Positions 36,652 through 48,112 of a stretch of DNA of 64,000 nt are shown here, piece after piece (the first letter of the stretch is position 1; each line of letters starts with the position of its first letter). Under the pieces are notes generated by a model. It saw only the letters and a program-made list of their open reading frames with translations. It searched no databases and was not told the origin of the DNA. Both the position numbers and the translations under genes were made by a program. The DNA comes from Nymphaea colorata (taxonomy: Eukaryota; Streptophyta; Magnoliopsida; Nymphaeales; Nymphaeaceae): positions 15,486,106 through 15,550,105 of the forward strand of contig NC_045141.1 in NCBI RefSeq assembly GCF_008831285.2, read 5' to 3'.

Positions 36652-37018
36652 TGCAAATATTTCTAAAACTCGTCACTGTCGTTCGAAAATGCCATTTTCA
36701 TTTGATGATACCAAACTTCAACTTTTGAGTCGTTTAACTAGCAAGTTTTTTCTTGCGTAACTTCAAAAGTGAAATTATTTGAGAAAAACAGGCGTTGCTT
36801 CTGTTTTCAAATTTTTTAGTATTATGCTATTCGTTTGCTTTTAAAGCAACTAAAGAAATGTATGATCTACGTATCTAAAGGCATAAGCTTTTATATATGG
36901 GGCTTGTAGGAGTGTAATAATCAATTACCTTAAATCTTTCTAGCTTACAAAATTAACATACATTTTTAAATATGGGAATCGGTTTGACAATCTTAAAAGT
37001 GAAGAACATATATATCTA

Positions 37019-37058
<40 letters not shown>

Positions 37059-39659
37059 ATTGGTTGCCATCAAAGCGTTAATGCTAGACCAGCATGCAAT
37101 CTTCATAGTAAATAGTAAAGATGGACAATTGACAGAAAAACAATGAGAGAAAGAAGATAAAAGGCATCTAAGTAGTCTATTATTACTTAACAACATTTGT
37201 CTTCGTTTTTCTTTCAACCATCCATTTTACCAAGATAGATGACTAATAAGTCCATATTTGATAGCATCGGGATTTGAAGCTACGATAAGTCCAAGGAGAT
37301 CTTGATACCATGTACTTAGTCTGACACCTTTCCACTCTCCTTCTACTACCAATCCACTGTTTTGACAATATAATGCCAATGTCAAATCCATAGTTGTGAA
37401 ACTCAGTGTTTAACTAAGCAGTGGATTTCACATAAGGTTGGCAGATCCGATGCTATCAAACTTAACTCAGTTATTTCTAACTTGAGAAAACCATAATGCA
37501 AAGGCAGGTAAATTTTGTCACTCACATTGCAGAGTAAATTCAAATGCTAATACTCCTACCAATCATCTCGATGAGTAGCATAACTGGTCGGGTCGGTTGG
37601 CATGTAGTAACCATGCATTCATTTCAAGGCTTCGAGCGAGCTCTCTGAATGGTTATTGAAGAGTGTTGATTTTGGGACCATGTGTGCCGCTCTGGAAGCC
37701 AAGTAGACCGGTTCTGATTCCTCTGTATCTTAGACATGCATTTATGTCTGCAAATAAAAGTGTGGCTCTTCTTGGCCTAAAAAGTCAGCTCTTTCCCATT
37801 TTTAAATACATAATGAAGATCTTTTTGCGTAGCGGTTGGAAAAACTTATAAGACTTGTTGTAGGAGTTGGTTGGATGGTTTTCCTAACACCAACTACACC
37901 TTCTCTCTCGCCACTTAGCTGGCTCCCAAGCTTCCACAGAATCACCAAGGTTGGTGTCCCCATTAATGGCGCGCGGTGTTTAACTCAGAATAAATTATTC
38001 AACAAATAAATTGTTTATATCGATCATCGCTCGTCACGTCCAGATCATGTAAGTGCAACTTGTGAGCCCTTCCCTCCTTTCCCAAGTTTTCTTCCATTAG
38101 TTTCTTTGAACAGGTAGGCTCTCCGATTTACTGTTCACCATTTATTATCTTTTCACTATTTATCTTTAAGGTATATATGTGCATTTAATATATTACCTCA
38201 AACGACAAGCTTTAATGGCAATAATGCAGACAGCGTAACGAAAATACTTAGGTCGACTTGAAGTGAAAAAAAGACACCAATATGTACGTGGTGGTAACTC
38301 ATTAAATACTGGGACTCACCAAATACACATCTCGAGTGATTTCACCAACCATGAATAAGTAAGTGTATATATGTGTATATGTGAGAGGCTAAACTTACGA
38401 GCGGTTAAATGTTGCAAGATGACTGAAATTTAAAAATCTATTGATAAATGTATTTAGTATGTATTTAAGATGGTGAAGAGTCTTAAGAGACTTATAAGGG
38501 AATTACTTAGTAAATGGTAGTTCTAATTCGTAAGCTTTTTTTTTTTTTTAAAGCTGAAACTTAAGCTGCTAAAGAACCGATTTGAGATTCACTTAGACTA
38601 GAAGCCGGAGCTAGGTGTGAGAGTTGGCTGAGTTGTTATAGTATTATTAGAGTTGGAATATATAGAGTCCACACACGTGAACATGTGTACCTTAAGGAGA
38701 ATGGATTACACTGCCTAACTTTGAGAAGTTTAATCATGTATCTATGTGGGTTGTGAAAAATGTTAGAGGACTTAACATTAGGTTCTTTAAATGATTGGTG
38801 ATCATGGTTCCTAAGCTTTTTGAGGGTTGAAAGCAAAATTGTTAGAGAGCGGATTGGGATATACTAGACTAAGAGTTTGTGGGACTGAGTTAGGTTGTTA
38901 TAATAAATCATCATTAAAATAAGATCCTTTATTTGATATATATATATATACGAGAGACAACAATAATTTATGGTGCATTTGGCATTGTTTTGTACTGCTT
39001 TTAGTGTCAAATTTTTAATTGCAACATCCTACATCTATTATATATATATACACACATTCACACTCAAATCTAGAAGACTAATTAATAAAACAAAAACACT
39101 TCATCTGTTTATTCATTTAATGATCAATAATAAACATTAAGCCAAAAACACCAAAAAAGACTACTAGAATTACTTTTGTAGAAATGAATGAGGATTGGCT
39201 CAAACTCACGCATTCATCTTGTGAGTAGTAAAGCCGGAGAGAGCGATACTCGAGTTTGAGGTACTTGCCTCATCATGCTCCCCCAACTTATAATATATTG
39301 AAATCGAACTCTTCGTTCAAAAATCAGATACTTCACAAGTTTTGGTTCATCATATAGCCTTTACTCATTTTGAAGTTGCTCTAAGCTCGATGATCACAAT
39401 TGAAACAAGTAAAGCATGAGAGGGTTTGGGTCTCTCTTGTTAAACCGTAAAAAGAAATATTCCTCTTAATTAGTAAGAGGAACAAACAACAAAAAGGAAA
39501 CTGTTCATGAAGAGAACTTGCAGAAGAAGTGATGTAATATTGCCATATAAAACAAAAGGAAAAGATGAAGACATCATTCAGTGGGAATCATCCACTTCTC
39601 TTTTCCCTGCTTTCAAGCTACCGTTGGTCTTAACTACTCTACTTTTCATCGTTTTTTTC
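35305..39659. other. KNOX far-upstream region in block C
   Basis: No recognised gene. Includes an AT microsatellite (36,574-36,650), a TG/AG microsatellite (about 37,018-37,057), shorter AT runs near 38,938 and 39,040, and AT-rich repeats. Open frames up to 100 codons (35,360-35,876) have no recognisable domain. Confidence 0.5.
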
Positions 39660-41024
39660 CCCTAATATATCGGCTAATGCACTCTGATCAGGCCGATACA
39701 CTTCCTCGCATCCGATTCGTATCGGCTGGTGCATGCCGATACACATGAAAATAAAACCGGTACGCTCGACCGATGCGGTTCGAGGGATTGAGTTCCTCTT
39801 CCTCCTGAAGACTTTCCGGTTGCTGTGCTCATGTGAGGCCATTTAAGTGGTGGTCCCCACTTGGCCCTTTTTTGCTTAGGCAAGCGAAACGTTGAAAAGA
39901 AGCGACTTCTGATTGGCTGGCAAGGACAAAAAGTCCTAGTCGGTGGGCCCCGCGCCTATTCGTTGCTTCCATCATTTTTCGACCTTTCAGGGGGGGCGAG
40001 GAGTCCGGGTCGGGGCCGGTCTCTGGTTTGGATTAAAATCTCAAATGCCCAGGGTTTTTCTTCGGGTTCGGATCAGTTAGAGACAACCGGGTCTCCTGCA
40101 ACTGCATCAAGGGCTTTTTCGTCATTTTTGAGATGGCACGCGACCTGACGGCAGCGGATCCTGCAAGAAAGAGCGCTCGCCACGTCAGCCGCAGGACCAC
40201 TCGATCGGAGTCCGTACCGTATCAGCCGGGAGGGGGTGGGGACCAATCCCCGCGTCCCTCTCTCTCTCTCTCTCCTCTCCTCGCATCAATGTATTATCCG
40301 CTTAGGTTGTGGGGACCGCGTGCTTGCTTCAGATTCAGCGGCGTGGACCCCACATCCCACGCAAACGGACAAAGCATCTACAGGAGCGCGAAATCGCCGC
40401 AGTTGAGTTGAAGCGAGCGCTCCTTCTATTGGTCAATCCACCAAAGAGAACGGGTCAGGTCTGTGCTCCGGATCTGTGATGTTGAAATCGAAAATTCACG
40501 CTGCAACTCAAAGAGTCCAAATCTTTCTGAAAAGTTCACTCTAGTGGAAATCGCTTTGAGTTGAGAGAGACTGAGTTGCTGGCTAAGTTGTTGGTCAATA
40601 TCAACTGGATCTTTACAAATTTAGATTTGAAGAAGGCGTTGATTAGTAAAATGAAACTCATTACCCAAGCTTCTCTTCGTATTTGACGCTCGCAGTCAAG
40701 TTGGTAGAGGGAGAGGGGAGAGAGGCTGCGGCTTGTCTCTGCCTCGTCTTCCCAAAAGCGGTTTCTTCTTCGCTTTTACTTTTTTATTTTTTTTATCTCT
40801 GCTTTTTTATCCTTCGTGTTTTACACGAACGATGGTGATAAACCATTTCTCTGCCCCTCCCTCTCTCTTTCTTTTTCGTTGTACTTGTGACTGCGTGAGG
40901 CGACGAGGATGAGCAGAGGAAAGGATTGTGAGCGAAGAAAGTAAGGAAGAAAGATAAAGAGGAAAAGGAGAGGGAGGTGACGAGGCAGGTGGGTGGGGGA
41001 GAGAGAGAGACGGGGTGACGGTGG
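39660..41024 (+). promoter_or_regulatory. Probable KNOX promoter and 5' leader
   Basis: The 1.3 kb before the ATG is GC-richer than the DNA upstream. It holds a cluster of ATCGGC/GCCGAT motifs in alternating orientation (39,668-39,743), CCAAT-type boxes (gattggctgg at 39,911, and ctattggtcaat near 40,427), and a CCACGTCAGC element near 40,180 resembling bZIP sites. A CT-rich pyrimidine patch lies at about 40,257-40,281, of the kind found near plant transcription starts. A purine-rich leader (about 40,960-41,010) precedes the start codon. The transcription start and any leader intron are not determined. Block A carries the same region at 25,037-26,401. Confidence 0.55.
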
Positions 41025-44000
41025 ATGGCGTTCCAGCAGCAGGAGATGACGATGGCGCATTTCGCGGAAGAGAATCTCGGAACGGGGGTGCTGCCGGAGC
41101 AGCTGGCGCAGGGCGACAAGGGAGGGAAGTCGCAGCCCACCTGGCTCAGCAGCGCTATCCTCCGTCAGCAGGGCTTCCTCGGCGGAGGAGACGCCGGCGC
41201 CGGCCAGCAGCAGGGCGCGAGGAAGTGGTGCGGGTGCGCCACGGGTTCCAGCTGCGACAGGTGCAGCTTCCTTCATCTGCAGACCGCGTCGGACCAAGCC
41301 CCCGGGCCGAATTCACAGTGGCTGCCTCGATCGGCGAGCGACGTCGGTGGTGGTGGTGCTGCTGCGGGGGAGGTGCCGGGGTCGAGTGACTCCGTGATAG
41401 GAACGGGCTCCGGCGATGCCAACCAGGCTGCCACCACCAGTGGGGAGCTCGTTGACAGCGGCTCGCAGCCGGGACAGGGCGCAGAGCAGCAGCAGCAGCA
41501 GCAGGCAGGTGGGGATGGCTGGCAGAACGCGCGCCGGAAAGCGGAGATTCTGGCGCATCCTTTCTACGACCAGCTGTTGTCGGCTCATATTGCCTGCCTG
41601 CGCATCGCCACGCCCGTGGACCAGCTGCCCAGGATTGACGCGCAGCTGGCACAGTCGCAGCAGGTTGTCGCTAAGTATGCAGTTCTCGGCCATCAGATCC
41701 TTCCTGGGGAAGCCAAGGAGTTGGACCAGTTCATGGTCGGGTTACCAACTTCTCTCCTCTTCTTTCTCCCCACTGTTGTTTCTACCAATCATTTTTTACT
41801 TCCGTTCCATCTCTGTTCCTCGTTCAAGTTGGTGAAGATATTTATCGTGGTTCTTCTTTTGCCTCTCGACTGCATCTGATCTCCAGAAATTAATATGCGA
41901 ATCTTGACTCTGTCTTTCTATTGTGAAATTTGATATCATGTTCCTTCCGGTTTTAACGAGTTTTATTGAAGCGTGTCAAATCATTCCTGTCAATATCATG
42001 TTTCTGATCGTTTCCTGAAACTTGCTACTGATGGTGGCTGTTTTCTGCAGAATGGGGTTTTATAGTTCCAATTGGGAAAGAAAATTGCGGGAACTTCTGT
42101 TTGTTAACTGCTGTGCTGCATATACCGTTTAGGAGTTATGAGTCCAAGAAGGATGTGGATCTGATGCGGGTTTGTGCATCTGATGCGGGTTCTCTTCCAA
42201 GAAGAGCATATTGGCTTCTTTCTCTGGAAGAAGACCCTTGTTTCTTTATCAGATCATGACAATTTATAACCTGCAAGTCCTACACTTTCACTGGATGATC
42301 ATATATGGCATCCTAGTCCTCTTTAGCCCTGTGCGTCTAGTTCTGAGTTTAGTCAAATGTTTCAGACTAAAAGAAGGCAAAATTATTGCCATGCGAAAGT
42401 TATAACACAAGTTACCATGACATGTGCCAATGGCTGGATTAACCAACTATCTGATGCTCTTGATCGGTCTTAGATTCTTAATTCAGAGACCTCAAGTTTA
42501 ATTTTGTCGGATGGGGCACTGTTTCTGAATCACATACTTGAGAATTTAGCAGGCAAACCGTATTAGGATCCTCCAACCAAAGACTTCTTTCTTCATGGGA
42601 AATTTTTGTCTTCATTCATTTATTGTTTATTTTTCTTTACGAAACTTTTCTTATTACTTGCATTCCCTTCTGTAACACTGCATCACTCACACTTATGTTA
42701 ATTAATTTCCCCCTTCCACGTCACTTGACCAACTAAATCTCATTACAGACATTACAGAGGATTCATGTGTCGCAATTTTATGGAGCACATGTAAATGATG
42801 AAGTTTATAGGTTATAGATGTTATAACCTGACAGATTACTGAATCCACTTCCAGTCACCATCATATGTGTCGATGGTTACATGTGGATATTAAGAGGGTG
42901 AAACAGGCAGGGTACTTAACAAAACTATGTGAAGTTGAAGCAACACTTAAATCAATTTGTAGCCTACAAATCATTTAGTGCTCTAGTCCATACTTTAACT
43001 GTATTTCATTTCCATGTTTTTCCTTTTTCTACTTCCTGTTGATGCATATCTCTTCTTTCTTGATGAGGACTTGGTTTTATAGTTTTTCTTCTTAGAAGCT
43101 ACAGAACGGGACATGGATTCTCTATGTCAGATGTTGTACATTTTGCTAAATGTCAAAACTTGGTCTTCACGGCCATGAACATACTTCAAGCTTTGATAGA
43201 AGCTCTCTTTCCTGATTTAGATCATCAACTAGCATGACTTAGGTCATAAACTACAAATCAGACGATTTAACTTCAACTTAGAGCCATTAGATGACATATA
43301 ATATCAATTAGTTGGGGCCATGTGTTTGTAGCCTGTGTTTTACATTTGAGACATGGTTGGTACATCTCCACATTTTGCCACATGGAACCCACATCATTCA
43401 GCAAGAAACTTGTTTCCTGAATGACAAAAGGAGGGTGTGGATGTCTTGCCTGCTGTAACAGAATGTTGATTGTTGAGAGAAAGTATCAAGTTAATCAGCT
43501 TTTCAGAGAAAAGGCCTAATAAGGTAAGTTACAAGAAATTTCTTGCACATGCAGATGCCTCATTCTCAACAGCCTCTGGGACATAAATTGACTTATTTTA
43601 GAATCTTTGGTACATACAAGGAATGTCTGATAGTGCATTGATGCACCAACTAAAGGTTTTTCAGAGCCTGTAGCTTGTAGTAAAAAATGTGAGGCTGGTC
43701 TCAAGATTTAGTATGCACTATACACCTTCTTTCCTACAAAAGATCCCAAAATGTCAATGAATTTCTAAAAGATACACCTTGTCAGTTTATCTTTTCACAG
43801 CATAGGTTTATGATTCTAAAAGAAAAATGTACTAAAGTCTTCTAAATGGCATACAGTGTAATTTGTTTGGAGTGTCGTCTGAGTTTTGCATTCGAGACAT
43901 GCTTCTGTGATGTGCTTCTGGTTTTTGCAAAGTTTAAAGCCCTCGTGATTCAACAAAAAATTTGCTCCTGAATGGCAAAAGGAGGCATGACTGCCTTGCA

Positions 44001-46588
44001 GTAATGGAATGTTGAGAGAAACAATCTGACTAGTTGTGCAGAGAAATGAAGCTGTAAGACGTTTCTGCTGTATGCAGATATCCTCATTCTCACTAGTGTA
44101 TGAGGGTTATCAAAGACTTGTTTTAGAAACTTTGGTACACCTATTCAACATTTCTCATATTGCATTCATTCACCAACTAAAGGTTTTTTTAGATCTTGTA
44201 GCAAAAAATGTGTGGCTGTTTTTCCAAATCAGTAAAGTCCTTCCTATAAAAGTTCCCAAAATTTATTGAATTTCAGTAACAGACTCACTTTTTAAATTTC
44301 TGTCTAGAATGTGTAGATTCATGTACTATGTCTATAACAGAAAATATGCAAAAGTCTCCATGCACTACATTGTCGCATAATAGTTTTAATCAGTATGTCT
44401 AGAAGACAACTTTTTGAAACCATAGGCTTCTACGTAGATGTTTGAATGAGTGATAGGTTCAACTGAGCACTCTATTTTATTGAACTAGAAAAATAAATAT
44501 GATAATTGGGCTTCACATGTGCAATTATGCATTCCACATTTGCACTTCCAATTTGAGACATGAGAGAGAGAGAGAAAGAGAGAGAGGTCTAAGTCTATGA
44601 CTTGGAATCTCAATTCTGTGACTCCCAAAACTGCAATTCCATTTTCCAAACTTTAGTGGTAAATTCGATTGAATGACCTTATCCTTAAGAGTCAATGTTT
44701 CAGTTGTCTCTGGTGCACTTTTCTGGAGTGGGTATCCAATCTATTGATCTTCTTCCTGGGATTCCAACTTGCATCTTCTCTGTCGGTTCCATGTTGAGGT
44801 GGTGAAGGTTGTCAAATTGTACTTTTTTTCTTCACAACAAGAAACAGTCATAACATTCCACACGTCAGAATTTGCCCTTCTATTTTCAATTTTATCATAG
44901 TTTCTGTTTATTTACTCAGTGGAAGATTGTCTTGATAGAAAGTGCTCAAGTACTTGATGGTATCCACTGCAATAATTTTCGTTCTTAAGTGTGCATTTGA
45001 TGCTCATGTCACCTGTGCATAACCACTAATAATCTGGCCCAACCCAAGTATGCATGTACACTTAACTAATCTGGATGCCTTGAGAAGCAATTCCATCAAT
45101 TGGATTCTGTGAAATGGATGATTGTCAATGCATATCCATTTGTTCATTGTATGTATATGAGGATCTCCTATGGCATGATATGGTATCACCAACTAGCCAT
45201 CAAAGATGTTGGACTTCTTTTGGTTCAGAATCTTCAGATCTTTCTCTTTGTTAGAAGGGCGGAACTTTTTTTTTCTTTTTCACTATTGGGGTGCAAAGAG
45301 TCGCCAAAGACGGCTATATGGCAAGAGTGTAAAAAGCAAAGAAGATCAGATTTACAAAATTTATATTTTGATCTGCATTTCTGAATATGTGATTTACCCA
45401 CCTGAACATCTAGTTTGAACTGTGAATCACCATTCAAGGAGGTTTGATTAGCCATTTGTTCTCCAACCATCCCACCTCTGGTTGATTAGACCTTGAAAGC
45501 ATGACTTTCTACTTAAGGTCCTTTCATGAACACCCTACTAAAGGCTTAGAAAATTATCTTTGATTCCTGACCTGGCCCAGCCCCAATGCTTTCTCTCATT
45601 TTGGAGAAATACTTCTACAGTTCTACTGCATTATAAGTTTTGTCTGTTTAGTTTAAATTATTGTTTCCTGCCTTCGAAGTCCTTGTTAATATTTTGAATA
45701 ACCTGCTTTTGATTGTTCATTCATTGTCAGTTACGACCATGCTGCCAATCTAACCCCACTCTATTCTTGTTGTTCAGTCACATTATGTACTGTTGCTTTA
45801 TTCATTCAAAGAGCAACTTCAACAACATGTTCGTGTTCATGCAATGGAAGCAGTCATGGCTTGTTGGGAGCTGGAACAGTCTTTACAAAGCCTCACAGGT
45901 GATAGTTGTTAGTTTGTGCAATCAAAAAAGTATCTGCATGACTATACAATTTGCCCTTTTCATTTCCACCCCTCATTAAACACTTGGTAGATGCTATTAT
46001 TTGTACTTTGTTTAGATGTTCTGCTCTTGTGAAGTAGATAGGACGGAACTTGATAATCCATTTCTCCTGGATATGTTGAAACTAATAAAGTATGTGGGTT
46101 AAAGATTTCTATTATTTGTAAGATTTTGCAAGTCTTCAAGGTCCTAGCTTGACCTCTGTAAAAAGGACAAATACATATACAACCAAATTTTTTCTTAACC
46201 AAGATAGTAAATTTTCCTTTTGAGTGTTTTGCAATAGAATTGCAAACAATTATCGATCATACATGCAATTCTTCGCATAACAGTCCCTTTTCCTTTACAC
46301 CTTTTTTTCATTTTTCTCTTCAGTTTAATTTATCAGCAGCACTCTTATCTATCAACTTTGGATCAAGATCGAGGGTTGTTGGTCATAAGCATGACAAGGG
46401 TTTTCATTTTGAACTATAGCCTTCATAGACAATCTCATGCCTTGCAACTTGAACAGCGGGCTGTACTTGTAATGTGTGTCAAGTCCCTGTCATGCAGGGT
46501 TAGGGTCTGACAGACCTGTTCTTCCTTGTAACCATTGTTGGACTTCTATGTTGTTAGTTCATGATTGTTGAGTTGACATTTTCACTCT

Positions 46589-46645
<57 letters not shown>

Positions 46646-48112
46646 TATATATATGTAGAGAGAGAGAGAAGGAGAGGAAGAGATGGTAGCTGGTGTATGC
46701 ATGTCACTGTCTATACATATTCCTGTTCATAATGGGATCTTCACCACTTTAACATCATTTTCCATAGTAGTTGTGTGCTACAACTTGCATAATTGATGTT
46801 AATAATAACGAATACTAGACCATCCATTTTTTGGTTAGCCATCTCTTTTTCCTCCTTTAGCATCTACCTAAGGGTCTGGCTAAACTAGTTCTAGTTTGTA
46901 TTGGACAACCTGCTGCCTTTTTTTTCCAAGAGTTCTGCTGTTGAACCAAATCTATAGTGCCGCGGCATGTCTTACTAATAAAGTTTGGTGGCTCTGGCTT
47001 ATTACTTCGTAGATACTCTTAGCAGAATCAGATGACCTTAACCATTATTGGCATGAAACAGGCGTGTCTCCAGGTGAAGGCACTGGTGCAACAATGTCTG
47101 ATGATGATGATGATGCTCAGGCAGATAGTGACACCAACATGTTTGATGGAAGCTTGGATGATTCAGATATGGGCTTCGGGCCACTTATCCCCACTGAGAC
47201 AGAGAGGTCCTTGATGGAGCGTGTTAGGCAAGAGTTAAAGCATGAACTGAAGCAGGTTAGTTTACCTGTTTAATGTACTTCTGCTAGTTGTAACACTTCC
47301 AATTATCCCATTGCGGGACTTTTTTCCAGTACTATAATTCTTCTTGAAGAGTTAGATTTGAAAGATCAAGGAGGTAGATTGGATAACTAGATGGTTAGGT
47401 TGCATCAAGATACCAAAAAATTCTCAACTTCAAGCCCAATGATTGCTATTGCCCAACTTGCATATCCTCTTGTATCATCAATCCGTCACCCATTAATACA
47501 ACGCCAACATTCTTTGATTCAAAATTCAGAGAAGAAAGTAAAAATCTAGGAAGAACTGTTAAGAAATGCTGTTTAAATATTTATAATGTGTTTGCAAACT
47601 GGAGTTTTTATGCTTTCTGTGTAAGGTTGAATTAGGGTCTACTGGTTACAGGGTTACAAAGAAAAGATTGCTGATATACGAGAGGAGATCCTGCGAAAGA
47701 GGCGAGCCGGAAAACTTCCGGGTGACACAACCTCACTCTTAAAGGCTTGGTGGCAGTCCCATTCCAAGTGGCCCTACCCCACTGTTGAGTGTCTTGACTT
47801 GCGTTCCCTCACTGCCGTCATTAGTAACATGCATCGTTGACCAGTTGTTCTTTGCTTCAGGAAGATGAAAAGGCAAGGTTGGTGCAGGAGACTGGACTAC
47901 AGTTGAAGCAGATAAACAACTGGTTCATAAACCAGCGCAAGAGAAATTGGCATAGCAACCCCTCGGCATCATCTTTGAAGAGCAAACGCAAGAGGTATGT
48001 TTGTGAAAACTGTGTGATATCTTAAGGCTGATAGAAATTTGGAGCCTTTATACAACTTTGATTTTGTGAGAGAAGCCATGCAGGTGATGATGATGCCGAA
48101 CAGTTCGTGTAG
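41025..48112 (+). CDS. KNAT3-like: Class II KNOX homeobox transcription factor (KNAT3/4/5 group), complete
   Basis: Nuclear TALE-homeodomain transcription factor that acts with BELL partners. Six exons: 41,025-41,735, 45,778-45,898, 47,062-47,255, 47,652-47,783, 47,861-47,994 and 48,076-48,112. All joins keep frame and give 442 residues (Arabidopsis KNAT3 has 431). Order: Gln/Gly-rich N-terminus with a conserved [10 protein letters not shown] block (40-49) and FLHLQT; a poly-Gln run (155-160); KNOX1 (about 171-215, [20 protein letters not shown]); KNOX2 (about 232-280, [18 protein letters not shown]); an acidic linker DDDDD; ELK (335-348); and a TALE homeodomain (about 354-417) with the three-residue loop PYP (383-385) and [10 protein letters not shown] (407-416). 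The 237-codon exon 1 starts at the first ATG in frame after the purine-rich leader. The first donor (GTCGGG) is weak. Intron 1 is 4.0 kb. The last exon is short and was placed by phase and family C-terminus ([11 protein letters not shown]), so it is the least certain. Convergent with the E2 gene. Confidence 0.95.
41736..45777 (+). other. KNOX intron 1 (4.0 kb) with an internal tandem duplication
   Basis: The large first intron has no recognisable gene. It contains a degenerate duplication: about 43,380-43,800 and about 43,930-44,290 share cctgaatg-caaaaggagg, the caccaactaaaggttttt segment and flanking bases in the same order. An AG microsatellite lies at about 44,562-44,587. Block A has the same structures at about 28,750-29,160 and 29,300-29,650. 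Short open frames here have no family match. Confidence 0.6.
46590..46641. repeat. TC microsatellite in KNOX intron 2
   Basis: Uninterrupted CT/TC run followed by TATATA and an AG run. The equivalent repeat in block A is where the contig stops at 31,972, so this low-complexity tract is the probable cause of the assembly break. Confidence 0.95.

Larger units (their letters stand above)
34519..46620 (+). repeat. Duplicated block C (direct copy of block A)
   Basis: Second copy of 19,896-31,972, continuous on its right with the rest of the KNOX gene. The left edge is the fold-back turn: the six bases cttcta at 34,519-34,524 belong both to the end of block B and to the start of block C. This copy has the intact KNOX reading frame. 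Confidence 0.9.
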
